This document shows positions 6,535-13,985 of a stretch of DNA of 28,817 nucleotides, piece after piece. The notes beneath the pieces are model-generated. The model did no database searches. It saw nothing but the letters and a program-made list of their open reading frames with translations, and was not told where the DNA came from. Position numbers and translations under genes: made by a program. Source of the stretch: Kiritimatiellia bacterium (GTDB taxonomy: Bacteria > Verrucomicrobiota > Kiritimatiellia > RFP12 > UBA1067); contig JAFVCR010000072.1 in NCBI GenBank assembly GCA_017479035.1, positions 1-28,817 on the forward strand, read 5' to 3'. Position 1 is the first letter of the stretch; each line of letters starts with the position of its first letter.

Positions 6535-7636
6535 TCTGCGCCTCCCCTTCTTCCTGCGCTGGAACAGCCGCCTCGCCCACGCCGTCCGCAGGTTCTTCAG
6601 CCACGGCAGGCTTCTCGCCGGCGGCATCGTTTTCACCTTCCTCTTCCCTGTCCGCCTTCGACTTGCGCGACGGCGGCACGCTGCCCGGCTGCGCAGTTAG
6701 GAAATCGTAAACCGAGAACTTCATCGCCACCAGCAACGGCGGATCCGTCTCCGGATCGGTCACGAGCAGATTTTTGCTGCCGCCCTCCGCCTGTTCTTCG
6801 GCAACGGCCGCCTGCCGGCGTCTGCGCCCTCTGCGCCCCGCATTCTGCTCCTCCTCGCTGTTCCCGGCGAGTTTCCTCACCAGCTGATCGTCGGACTGCT
6901 TTATTGTGAGCGATGTCACCACCGTGAAACGGTAATCGTCCACCAACGCATTGAGTACTTTCACGATCGCCGCCGGCCTTGCAGTGAACTCGATCTCGAA
7001 ATCACTCTTTTCAAACGCCGACTTCTCCGGCTCTTTCTGCTTTTGGTTGCGTTGCGGCTTCTTCGCGTTCTTGTCCTGCGCCTGCACTGCGGGAGCATCG
7101 ACTTTCTGTATCGAACGCACCTCCACCACTCCGGCCTCTTCCATCGTCTCCGCAAGATCGCTCACCAAATCAAGCTGCGCCTGCAACGCCGGGGTTTTGT
7201 CGCGGTCGGGGATTGCAGCCTGTTCGGCCAGTTCTTTGTCGAAACTCCACTTGAACCCGGATCCCGCAAGTTTGCCGTCCGCCGCACCGCCCGCCAAAGA
7301 CGAAAGATGCTCCACTCGCCCCACTAGCAACTGCTTGAACTGCACGCCGCTCATCGGTGCGAAAGTGCGATCTCCCGCCGCTGCGGCCGCAAGTGCCTCC
7401 TTCTGCCATTCGATGTATGCAGCCTCGTTCGTCTTCACCGCGCTGATGGATTTAGCATCCGGGAATATCTTGCTCTGATAGATCGCGTCGATATTCGCAT
7501 CCGCACGGCGGAAATCGTCCTGCGCATCCTGCCTTGCGGTCAACGCCGCATAGTACATGTAGCCAAGCCCTGCGGCGGCCACCGCCCATGCTCCAAGTGC
7601 GGCCGCAGCCACCGTCTGATTTTTCGACAGGCTCAT
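6527..7636 (-). CDS. PilO-like / Amuc_1100-like inner-membrane protein
   Basis: A 369-residue bitopic protein with a short cytoplasmic start, one transmembrane segment (about 8-30), a periplasmic helical stretch and two alpha/beta modules separated by a charged linker (about 195-212, NAKKPQRNQKQKEPEK). The segment LNALVDDYRFTVVTS (about 227-241) matches the equivalent part of Akkermansia Amuc_1100 (NAITGMQDYLFTVNS) as I recall it, and the topology and length agree. A second basic run, RRGRRRRQ, is followed by an acidic Ala/Glu/Pro-rich tail from about 320. It would pair with PilN to form the periplasmic part of the alignment platform. ATGA overlap with the PilM-PilN gene upstream. Amuc_1100 is known as an immunomodulatory outer-membrane-associated protein; whether this homologue acts similarly is not inferable. 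Confidence 0.8.
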   Translation of the reverse strand: MSLSKNQTVAAAALGAWAVAAAGLGYMYYAALTARQDAQDDFRRADANIDAIYQSKIFPDAKSISAVKTNEAAYIEWQKEALAAAAAGDRTFAPMSGVQFKQLLVGRVEHLSSLAGGAADGKLAGSGFKWSFDKELAEQAAIPDRDKTPALQAQLDLVSDLAETMEEAGVVEVRSIQKVDAPAVQAQDKNAKKPQRNQKQKEPEKSAFEKSDFEIEFTARPAAIVKVLNALVDDYRFTVVTSLTIKQSDDQLVRKLAGNSEEEQNAGRRGRRRRQAAVAEEQAEGGSKNLLVTDPETDPPLLVAMKFSVYDFLTAQPGSVPPSRKSKADREEEGENDAAGEKPAVAEEPADGVGEAAVPAQEEGEAQNG

Positions 7637-9345
7637 CGCGCACCTCCTTTCGCCGGTTTCTTTGGTGCTTCGACCATTGCAGCGAGCGGCTTGAACGGTA
7701 TCTGCAGCGAGAATTCGCGCACCGCATTGTTCTTGCCTATAAAATCGCTTTTCACGGTTTTGAGTTCGTTTGGCGCGGCGGCCTCGCTGTCCACTTCATC
7801 CTGGTTCTTCAACCCCTCCACCACGATTTCTTCCACCGTGGCAGTGGAAGATGGATTCGTGTCGCTCCAATTTTCCTCCGCACGTTTCATCGCATCATCC
7901 CATCCGCGCACGGTGATGAGCACCACATCGGGGGATTTCTCGCGCCAATCGGTTATCCACATTCCGCGTTTGAGGCTGTTTCTTACGGCTGCCACACGCC
8001 GCAGCATCAACGAACGGCTCGAAAGCAACTTCTGGAAATCGTCGGCCTTCGCAAGCGCGGCGGCCTCTTCCTTTTGCGCTTTTTTGAGGAGTTCGTCATT
8101 GGTATTGCACTCGTTGGCCTGTTCTTCAGCCACCTGCTTGCGCTCTTCCGCTATGGATTTCTTTGCATTCTCGGTCATCTGCCCCAACACCAGCGCACCA
8201 AGCACGCACAGGCATCCGAACGCCACATACGGCACGCGCTTTGCATTGCGCGCCTGCTGCACAAGTTCCGGCGGCAACAGATTGATTGCTAGCGACGCTT
8301 CTCCCGCCGGCAACATGCGCAGCGCGCAGCCCGCCGCCTCTGCAAGCGAGAACAATTCCGCATCCGCATCGTCCTGCGTCACCTGCCCACCGAACGCCAC
8401 GAAATCGAACGGATTTATATAACTTGTCGCCACCTGCAACGAATCAAGGAAAAACTGATCCAACTGCGGTAGCCTGCTCGTTTCGCCCGTCAAAAACAGT
8501 CTCGCCGGCGCACTGCCCCCCTGCTGCGAACGGTAGAAGTTTATCGACCGCGAAATTTCAGCATGCAGCCGCGTCATCACCGTGCGGCATATTTTCGAGA
8601 CCCTATCCGCCAGCTGGTCTTCATCCTCCGTCACGCCGCCGAGCGCCACATACCCCTTCTCCGCAAGCACAGCCTTCGCCTCGTCCGGCGAGAGTTGGAG
8701 TTTGCCGGCCATGTACTTCAAAATCGTATTGCCGCCAACGGGTATCGAGCGGTTGTAGATTTTCTCGTCCTCCACGAGAATGAGGTTCGTGGTTTTCGCG
8801 CCAATGTCAAGAATGACGTTGCATCCATCCATTCCCGGATTGGCCTTGCGCGCTGCGTTCGTCACCGCAAGCGGTGCCACGTCCACGATCTTCGGTGCCA
8901 GCCCCGCCGCTCTCACCGCATTGGTAACCGCCGTCACCTGCTCGTGTTTGGCAGCCACTATCAATGCGGCTTTGTCGCCTTCGATGGTGTCGCCCGTCAC
9001 CTGATAGTCGCTTACGATTTCATCGATGGGGAACGGCACGTTCTGCTCCACCTCGAAGCGCACCTGCTCGTCCAGCGCATCGCCGGAAACCGGCGCGAAT
9101 TTCGCAAATCGCGGGAATACCATCTGTCCGCCTAGGGACACCACGGCCGGCCCCGCCTTGATCCCCTTCTCGCGCATCATCCCCTGCAGCGCAGTCGTCA
9201 GCGAGGCCTCGAGCAGCCCCGCATCGTCCGTGCCGGCAAGTTCTGCGGACGCGAACGCCGTCAGCGTCAGGCTCGTGCCCGACTGCTGCCATTCCGCGAG
9301 GACGGCCTTCACCGGCCCCACGTTAACCGTAAGAAATCTTGCCAT
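7633..9345 (-). CDS. pilM: PilM-PilN fusion protein (Amuc_1101-like)
   Basis: A 570-residue protein joining two platform components. Residues 1-350 are an actin-like PilM: MARFLTVNVG at the start, EVEQNVPFPIDEIVSDYQV (98-116), the nucleotide-site motif DIGAKTTNLILV (180-191), PVGGN (202-206) and TGETSRLPQL (286-295). Residues from about 353 open with INLLPPE, the hallmark start of PilN, followed by a transmembrane segment (371-389), a coiled coil (about 390-445) and a PilN-like periplasmic domain. In classical systems PilM binds the cytoplasmic tail of PilN; here the two are covalently linked. The start at 9345 overlaps the upstream stop (TAATG). A longer frame to 9486 lies inside the neighbour and is not used. 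It ends with an ATGA overlap into the PilO-like gene. Confidence 0.88.
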   Translation of the reverse strand: MARFLTVNVGPVKAVLAEWQQSGTSLTLTAFASAELAGTDDAGLLEASLTTALQGMMREKGIKAGPAVVSLGGQMVFPRFAKFAPVSGDALDEQVRFEVEQNVPFPIDEIVSDYQVTGDTIEGDKAALIVAAKHEQVTAVTNAVRAAGLAPKIVDVAPLAVTNAARKANPGMDGCNVILDIGAKTTNLILVEDEKIYNRSIPVGGNTILKYMAGKLQLSPDEAKAVLAEKGYVALGGVTEDEDQLADRVSKICRTVMTRLHAEISRSINFYRSQQGGSAPARLFLTGETSRLPQLDQFFLDSLQVATSYINPFDFVAFGGQVTQDDADAELFSLAEAAGCALRMLPAGEASLAINLLPPELVQQARNAKRVPYVAFGCLCVLGALVLGQMTENAKKSIAEERKQVAEEQANECNTNDELLKKAQKEEAAALAKADDFQKLLSSRSLMLRRVAAVRNSLKRGMWITDWREKSPDVVLITVRGWDDAMKRAEENWSDTNPSSTATVEEIVVEGLKNQDEVDSEAAAPNELKTVKSDFIGKNNAVREFSLQIPFKPLAAMVEAPKKPAKGGAR

Positions 9346-10109
9346 TACTGCACAACCTCGTAATCGTTGGGGTTCACGAGCGCGAAAATCGTCTTCGACC
9401 TGTCCACCAGTCCCTGTCTGCGTTCGATGAGCGGCACGCCCGTGTCGCGGTTTTTGAGGTCGAACACTTCGCTCTCTTCCCACCACTTGTCTTTGAGTTT
9501 CAACGCGGCGGCGCCTTCGTTCTGCGTATCGAGAATATCGCCTTCCTTGTTCGTGATCACTGCCGAAATCACCACCGGCTCGCCATATCTTTCAAGGACG
9601 CTCGGCGGCAGGCACACGCTGGCCGCATGCGACCCCTGCGGAATGTTTACATACGTCACGCTCGTTGTGTAGTAGGAGTACTGCGACGGCGGCTTCTCGC
9701 CGGGTTTGGGTTTGTCTTTGTTTTTCTCCGTGGCCTTGGTTATGTCAAGCAGCACATGCCACGTAACCGTAAGCGAATCCTGCCAGGATGCGTACGTGTC
9801 GTACTTCATTTCCATCACAATCCAGCGGCGCGGCTTCTTGAACACCGGCCCCTGCCCGCCCCCTTGCAGAGAAGGTGCCGCCTGCAAACAGTTGTTGCCT
9901 ATCCGCGCATGCTGCGAAATTATCACCTTCGCATCGCGCCCCTTTGCCACCGCTTCGCCGCCATCCGCCCCCACAGGGCCTCTGCGCGTAGTCGTCGATT
10001 TCGTCACCGACAGGTTACGGGTGTTTGCCGTACCCGTTCTGCGCGTCTGCGCGAGGGCCGCACTCGCCGCACACGCGGCAATCATTGCAACTATAAGCGA
10101 CTTCTTCAT
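9345..10109 (-). CDS. Exported protein of the pilus-like cluster (Amuc_1102-like)
   Basis: A 254-residue protein with a clear signal peptide (MKKSLIVAMIAACAASAALA, predicted cut after residue 20), then a basic linker and a beta-rich domain (KPRRWIVMEMKYDTYASWQD, TVTWHVLLDITK, YTTSVTYVNIPQG). No transmembrane segment follows. Its place at the head of the secretin/PilM/PilO set corresponds to Akkermansia Amuc_1102, which I recall as having an immunoglobulin-like, archaeal-pilin-like fold. Sequence alone supports only 'exported beta-rich protein of the cluster'. AAGGAG at 10117-10122, seven bases upstream, fixes the start. It lies 30 nt after kdsD and overlaps pilM. Confidence 0.75.
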   Translation of the reverse strand: MKKSLIVAMIAACAASAALAQTRRTGTANTRNLSVTKSTTTRRGPVGADGGEAVAKGRDAKVIISQHARIGNNCLQAAPSLQGGGQGPVFKKPRRWIVMEMKYDTYASWQDSLTVTWHVLLDITKATEKNKDKPKPGEKPPSQYSYYTTSVTYVNIPQGSHAASVCLPPSVLERYGEPVVISAVITNKEGDILDTQNEGAAALKLKDKWWEESEVFDLKNRDTGVPLIERRQGLVDRSKTIFALVNPNDYEVVQ

Positions 10110-10116
10110 TTTACGA

Positions 10117-10122
10117 CTCCTT
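10117..10122 (-). promoter_or_regulatory. Shine-Dalgarno site of the Amuc_1102-like gene
   Basis: AAGGAG on the minus strand, seven bases upstream of the ATG at 10109, in the 30-nt gap after kdsD. Confidence 0.75.
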
Positions 10123-10139
10123 GTTTCGGTAAATATCCG

Positions 10140-11120
10140 TTAAATCACTTTCATTTTCGGAAGATCCTGCAAATCGACGAGGCCAACCACCCGGCCCTCC
10201 CCGTCGCACACCGGCAGGTCGTCGATGCGCTTTTGCTCAAACACCTTCAGCACCTCCGCTGCATACGTGTCGCTGCGGATGAAAAGCGGCTTGCGCGTCA
10301 TGTATTGCGCCACCGCCTCCCCCAATATGTCGCTCCCGCCCGACACATGCCGCCTGAAATCTCCATCCGTGAAAATCCCCGCAAGTTTCCCTTCGCCATC
10401 CACCACCACCGCGCTGCCCGCACCTGCTCTCGTCATAGCCATCAATGCCTCAAGCACGGTATTTTCCTCTTTCACGCTTGCCAGCCGCGCGCCTGTGCGC
10501 ATCACATCCGTCACCTTCAGCACCAGCGCGCGCCCTATCGCCCCCGCCGGATGGTTCAGCGCATACGATGCCTTGTCGAACTTGCGCGCGTCTATCATCA
10601 CCATCGCAAGCGCATCCCCCATTATCATCGTGGCCGCCGCGCTCGTCGTGGGTGCCATCCCGAACGGGCACGCCTCCTTCCCGCACGGCACCGGCAGGCA
10701 CACGTCCGCAAGTTTCCCCAGCGTGGACTCCGCAAACCCCACCATGCTTATCACTTTAAGCCCGTGCCTCCGCGCCGCAGGTATAAGGTTTATCACCTCT
10801 GCCGACTCCCCGCTGTAGCTAAGCGCTATCAACACATCCTTCGCGCCAACCATCCCCAAGTCGCCATGCATCGCCTGCACCGGGTTCAACACTATCGAAC
10901 GCGTCCCCGTCGATGCGAAAATCGCGCTCATCTTCTCCGCAATATGCAGGTTCTTCCCCACTCCCGAAACCACCACAATCCCCTCGCGCTCCATGCAGGC
11001 CAACAGCAACTTCACGCTCTTGACAAACGCCGCCCCCAGGCTATCGCGTGTTTTAGCGATGCCTTCCAGCTCCGTGTCGAAGACGTCTCTCGCCCTTGCC
11101 AGCATTTCTGCTTCGGTCAT
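10140..11120 (-). CDS. kdsD: Arabinose-5-phosphate isomerase (KpsF/GutQ/KdsD family)
   Basis: Interconverts ribulose-5-phosphate and arabinose-5-phosphate, the first committed step to KDO for lipopolysaccharide. The 326-residue protein has an N-terminal SIS domain with SGVGKN (K56), MHGDLGM (84-90), SYSGES (101-106), KEACPFGMAPTTS (148-160) and NHPAGAIGR (189-197), then two CBS domains (about 205-260 and 270-326). The lysine, glutamates and histidine reported to matter in the E. coli enzyme are present. The usual 'HPAEA' before HGDLG reads NPVQA here. The ATG at 11120 is preferred because GGGGA lies nine bases upstream; an alternative ATG at 11147 lacks a site and sits at the predicted transcription start. 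It heads the pilus-like operon, with a strong promoter 30 nt upstream. GutQ and KpsF share the fold, so the exact pathway assignment is inference. Confidence 0.9.
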   Translation of the reverse strand: MTEAEMLARARDVFDTELEGIAKTRDSLGAAFVKSVKLLLACMEREGIVVVSGVGKNLHIAEKMSAIFASTGTRSIVLNPVQAMHGDLGMVGAKDVLIALSYSGESAEVINLIPAARRHGLKVISMVGFAESTLGKLADVCLPVPCGKEACPFGMAPTTSAAATMIMGDALAMVMIDARKFDKASYALNHPAGAIGRALVLKVTDVMRTGARLASVKEENTVLEALMAMTRAGAGSAVVVDGEGKLAGIFTDGDFRRHVSGGSDILGEAVAQYMTRKPLFIRSDTYAAEVLKVFEQKRIDDLPVCDGEGRVVGLVDLQDLPKMKVI

Positions 11121-11151
11121 TTGCAGTATTCCCCTTTTATATCGCACTACA

Positions 11152-11180
11152 ATTTTAGCAAATTATCAACAGAATTTCAA
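11152..11180 (-). promoter_or_regulatory. Near-consensus sigma-70 promoter of the kdsD / pilus-like operon
   Basis: Minus strand: -35 TTGAAA (11180-11175), exactly 17 nt, -10 TAAAAT (11157-11152). Transcription would start near 11145, giving a leader of about 25 nt to the kdsD ATG. It is the best promoter in the window and probably drives all genes down to coaE. Confidence 0.75.
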
Positions 11181-11229
11181 CCTATTTCGCACGGAAACGG
11201 AAAATAGATTCTCCCGACTGCCCGAAAAC

Positions 11230-11280
11230 GCGAAAATGGCGGAGTTCCATGTGCTTTTCAGTCCCTTCCGCCATTTTCGC
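11230..11280 (-). terminator. 14-bp perfect inverted repeat after pta (probable terminator)
   Basis: GCGAAAATGGCGGA (11230-11243) is perfectly complementary to TCCGCCATTTTCGC (11267-11280), with a 23-nt loop. It begins 31 nt past the pta stop and ends 50 nt before the kdsD -35 box, where a terminator between two operons would lie. It lacks a clean T run (the minus strand continues GTTTTCGGG), so a regulator-binding or RNA-stability role is also possible. Confidence 0.45.
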
Positions 11281-11311
11281 CGTCTCCCACATTTCGTTGT
11301 TGCATCGCACC

Positions 11312-12349
11312 TTATTTTGTGGTAGATTGCAGCAGCGTCACGCAGATCGTGCCCACGATGTCCTCCGCACTGCATCCGCGCGAAAGATCGTTCATCGCCT
11401 TCGCAAGCCCCTGCAAAATGGGGCCTATCGCGTCAGCCTGCCCAAGCCTCTGCGCAATCTTGTAGCCGATGTTGCCCGCCTGCAGATCGGGGAAGATGAA
11501 CACGTTTGCGTTGCCCTGCACCTCTCCGCCGGGGTTCTTCAGTTCGCCCACCGCCGGCACTATTGCCGCGTCGAACTGCAATTCGCCGTCCATCTTGATG
11601 CCCTTCTCCGCAAACACCGGCCGCGCCAGCTCCACCGCTCTTTGCACTTTCTCCACCAATTCGCCCGCGGCGGAGCCCTTTGTCGAGAACGAAAGATACG
11701 CCACTCGCGGCTCGTTCCCCGTCAAATCGCGATACGTTTGCGCCGGTGCAAGGCCGATGTCCACCAGCTGCTCCGCAGTGGGGTTGGGTATCACCGCACA
11801 ATCGCCAAACGCAAGCACCGTGTCTCCCGCAGGCGTGGGTCGCTTCAGATCCATGATGAAGCACGAAGATGCCGTCTTCACGCCCTTCTGCGTGCCGAGC
11901 GTATGGAACGCCGCACGGAGCATGTCGCCCGTCGATGCTATGGAACCCGCCACAAGGCCATTCACCCTGCCCAAACGCACCATCATCCCGCCAAAGTAGA
12001 TTCTCTTCGTGCGCAATGTCTTCTGCGCCGTTGCAAGATCGATGATTTTCTGCTTTTCGGCGGGTTTCTTCGCCTCCTTCGCATTCCACGCCTCGAGATA
12101 CGCCTGTTCGAGTTCCGCATCTCCCTGCGTGTAGTCTATCGTCTTTATTCCGCGCTCTGCAAGGCTCAAGCCCGCTTTCGCTTCGGCAGCGGCGATCTCC
12201 TCCGCCGTGCCAAGCACTATCGGCGTGCAGATTTTACGGTCCACCACAGCACAGGCGGCGGTTACAACTCTTGCATCCATGCCTTCCGGCAGCACCACCG
12301 TGCCGTTCAATTTGGAAGCCTTTTCGATAATATCGGTTATAGCACTCAT
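11312..12349 (-). CDS. pta: Phosphate acetyltransferase (short form)
   Basis: Converts acetyl-CoA and phosphate to acetyl phosphate, feeding AckA for ATP production with acetate release. The 345-residue protein is the catalytic PTA_PTB domain alone, without the N-terminal DRTGG-type regulatory part of long Pta enzymes. Recognisable segments: VLPEGMDARVVTAA near the N-terminus, GSIASTGDMLRAAFHTLGT and ASSCFIMDLKRP in the middle, PNPTAEQLVDIGLA and YLSFSTKGSA, then QFDAAIVPAVGELKNPGGEV and NVFIFPDLQAGNIGYKIAQR. The ATG at 12349 is preferred with AAAGGA ten bases upstream; a GTG nine bases earlier is too close to that site. It follows ackA on the same strand after 365 bp, so the pair may be one transcript or two. 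Confidence 0.93.
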   Translation of the reverse strand: MSAITDIIEKASKLNGTVVLPEGMDARVVTAACAVVDRKICTPIVLGTAEEIAAAEAKAGLSLAERGIKTIDYTQGDAELEQAYLEAWNAKEAKKPAEKQKIIDLATAQKTLRTKRIYFGGMMVRLGRVNGLVAGSIASTGDMLRAAFHTLGTQKGVKTASSCFIMDLKRPTPAGDTVLAFGDCAVIPNPTAEQLVDIGLAPAQTYRDLTGNEPRVAYLSFSTKGSAAGELVEKVQRAVELARPVFAEKGIKMDGELQFDAAIVPAVGELKNPGGEVQGNANVFIFPDLQAGNIGYKIAQRLGQADAIGPILQGLAKAMNDLSRGCSAEDIVGTICVTLLQSTTK

Positions 12350-12714
12350 TTCAAACACGTCCTTTCACTGGAAAATCCATATCCCCCGCCCTGTCTCCAA
12401 ACTTCGTCCGCCAAGTCCCCGCATCGCCCAAGGCGGGTGCTGGAACCGCCGCAGGCAAGTCTCCCGCACGTTCCCCGCCCGTCTCGCATTTTGGTGTCTT
12501 GGCTCTCTCCATTTGAAGTCTTCCCTCTCTCGCCTCGGAGACTAGGCTCTCTCGCTCATGAGACTAGGCTCTCTCGCGTCAAAGACTTGCCTCTCTCTTT
12601 GCAAAAACCCTCCGCCCTCGCCTCCCGGACCTGCCAGCAAGATTGCGCGAACCGTGCTCTATCGCACGCAAAACGCCCTGCACAGCGGCCGGGAAAGGCA
12701 AGAGGAGCCATATT
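12350..12714. other. ackA-pta intergenic region, non-coding
   Basis: These 365 bp contain no credible ORF. They hold the 22-nt tandem array at 12488-12597, a small hairpin CGTGC-tctatc-GCACG at 12653-12668 just after ackA, and a GGCGG/CCGCC hairpin near 12433-12452. The minus strand is G/A-rich. I see no convincing promoter for pta and no T-tailed terminator after ackA, so read-through from ackA to pta across a long structured spacer is likely. Confidence 0.6.
12488..12597 (-). repeat. Five 22-nt tandem repeats, GAGAGAG-type
   Basis: Five consecutive units, exactly 22 nt each (12597-12576, 12575-12554, 12553-12532, 12531-12510, 12509-12488). Every unit starts GAGAGAG on the minus strand and continues with an S-S-W-A-G-W-C core. 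The two central units share GAGAGAGCCTAGTCTC exactly; the last 6 nt of each unit vary. The core GAG-N-CTAG-N-CTC is nearly palindromic. This is not a CRISPR: there are no conserved repeat/unique spacer blocks of CRISPR length. Related, less regular units occur at about 27528-27637. Confidence 0.9.
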
Positions 12715-13944
12715 TTAGGCTTTTTTGGAAGTTTTGAGGACTCTCATCGTGTCGCGCGCTATCATGAGTTCCTCGTTTGTAGGCAGCACGACCACTGGAA
12801 TTTTGGAGTCCTTCGTAGAGATCACGCCAATTTCGCCGTGTATCTTCGCATTGGCTTTTTTGTCGAGTTTTATGCCGAGCGCCCCCAAGCGCTTTACAAT
12901 CTGCTCGCGTCCTTCCGAAGAATTCTCTCCAATGCCACCCGTCATGATGATTGCATCAGCTCCGCCCACAAGAGTATTGTAGCCGCCCACATACAACGCA
13001 GTGCGGTGGCCGAACATTTCAAGCGCGACTATCGCATCAAGGTCACCCTTTTCCGCCTTGGAGCAGATGTCGCGCATATCGCCGCCCTTCGAGCCGGTGA
13101 GCGCCTCCAAACCGCTCTTTTTGTTGAGGAACGTATCAAGTTCGTCGAGCGTCAACCTCTTGATCTTTGCAATCGCGATCGCCGCCGCCACGTCGATGTC
13201 GCCCGTGCGCGTGCCCATGATAAGCCCCGCAAGCGGCGTCAAACCCATCGTGGTGTCGATCACTTCGCCGTTCTTTATCGCCGCAAGGCTCGAACCGTTG
13301 CCAAGATGGCACGTAACGAGATTCACCTTCGTCAACGGTTTCTTCAGGAATTTCGCCGCCGCCTGCGTCACGAACTTATGGCTCGTGCCGTGGAAACCAT
13401 ACTTGCGTATGCCGTTTTTCCTGTAGAACTCGGGAGCAACCGCATAAAGGAACGCGCACTCGGGCATCGTCTGGTGGAAGGCAGTGTCGAACACCACCAC
13501 GTTGGGCACGCCTTTGAATATCTTTTGGCACGCCTCCACGCCCCCGATGTTCGGCGGCATGTGCAACGGCCCGAACGGAATGAGTTTTTTGCATTCTTTC
13601 AGCACCTTCGCATCCACCTTCACGCTGTCTTTGAAGACTTCCGCGCCATGCAGCATTCTGTGGCCTATCGCATCGATTTCTTTCAGCGAGGCGATTACGC
13701 CGTTTTCCTTGTCGCTTATCGCCTCCACAACGCTCTTCAACGCCGCCGCGTGATCGGGCGCGGCGATTTCGCGCGCGATCTTTTCCGCGCCCGCCTTCTG
13801 GTACACCAACCGGGGCGCATCGATGCCGATGCGCTCCACCAGCCCCTTGCAGAGCATCTTCTCGCCCTTCATGTCGAAGAGCATGTACTTCAACGAACTC
13901 GAACCCGCGTTCACCACGAGAATCTTGCGTATTTCTTTTGCCAT
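12715..13944 (-). CDS. ackA: Acetate kinase
   Basis: Transfers the phosphate of acetyl phosphate to ADP, yielding ATP and acetate; partner of Pta. The 409 residues match the usual family length. Diagnostic motifs: VVNAGSSSLKY (10-20, N12), GHRMLHG (94-100, R96), FDTAFHQTMP (152-161, catalytic D153), GFHGTSHKF (183-191, H185), HLGNGSSL (213-220), GTRTGDID (244-251, R246) and GGIGENS near the C-terminus. All key residues are present. The ATG at 13944 has AAGG upstream at a suitable distance; a longer frame to 13989 overlaps the giant gene's end and is rejected. It begins 41 nt after the stop of the giant gene with no promoter or terminator visible between, so it may be co-transcribed with it. 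Confidence 0.95.
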   Translation of the reverse strand: MAKEIRKILVVNAGSSSLKYMLFDMKGEKMLCKGLVERIGIDAPRLVYQKAGAEKIAREIAAPDHAAALKSVVEAISDKENGVIASLKEIDAIGHRMLHGAEVFKDSVKVDAKVLKECKKLIPFGPLHMPPNIGGVEACQKIFKGVPNVVVFDTAFHQTMPECAFLYAVAPEFYRKNGIRKYGFHGTSHKFVTQAAAKFLKKPLTKVNLVTCHLGNGSSLAAIKNGEVIDTTMGLTPLAGLIMGTRTGDIDVAAAIAIAKIKRLTLDELDTFLNKKSGLEALTGSKGGDMRDICSKAEKGDLDAIVALEMFGHRTALYVGGYNTLVGGADAIIMTGGIGENSSEGREQIVKRLGALGIKLDKKANAKIHGEIGVISTKDSKIPVVVLPTNEELMIARDTMRVLKTSKKA

Positions 13945-13985
13945 TTTGTTGCCTTGTCCTGATGAAATTGCCTCTGCCCCGCCGC

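Noticed and set aside
9339..11207. Plus-strand open frame of 622 codons opposite pilM, the Amuc_1102-like gene and kdsD
   Set aside because: It is antisense to three well-supported genes, crosses their junctions, and has an Arg/His-rich shadow composition typical of the complement of GC-rich codons.
12488..12597. CRISPR array
   Set aside because: The period is 22 nt with conserved and variable parts too short for repeat plus spacer, and no cas genes are in the window.
12643..13962. Plus-strand open frame of 439 codons opposite ackA
   Set aside because: ackA on the minus strand has every catalytic motif; the opposing frame is a shadow.
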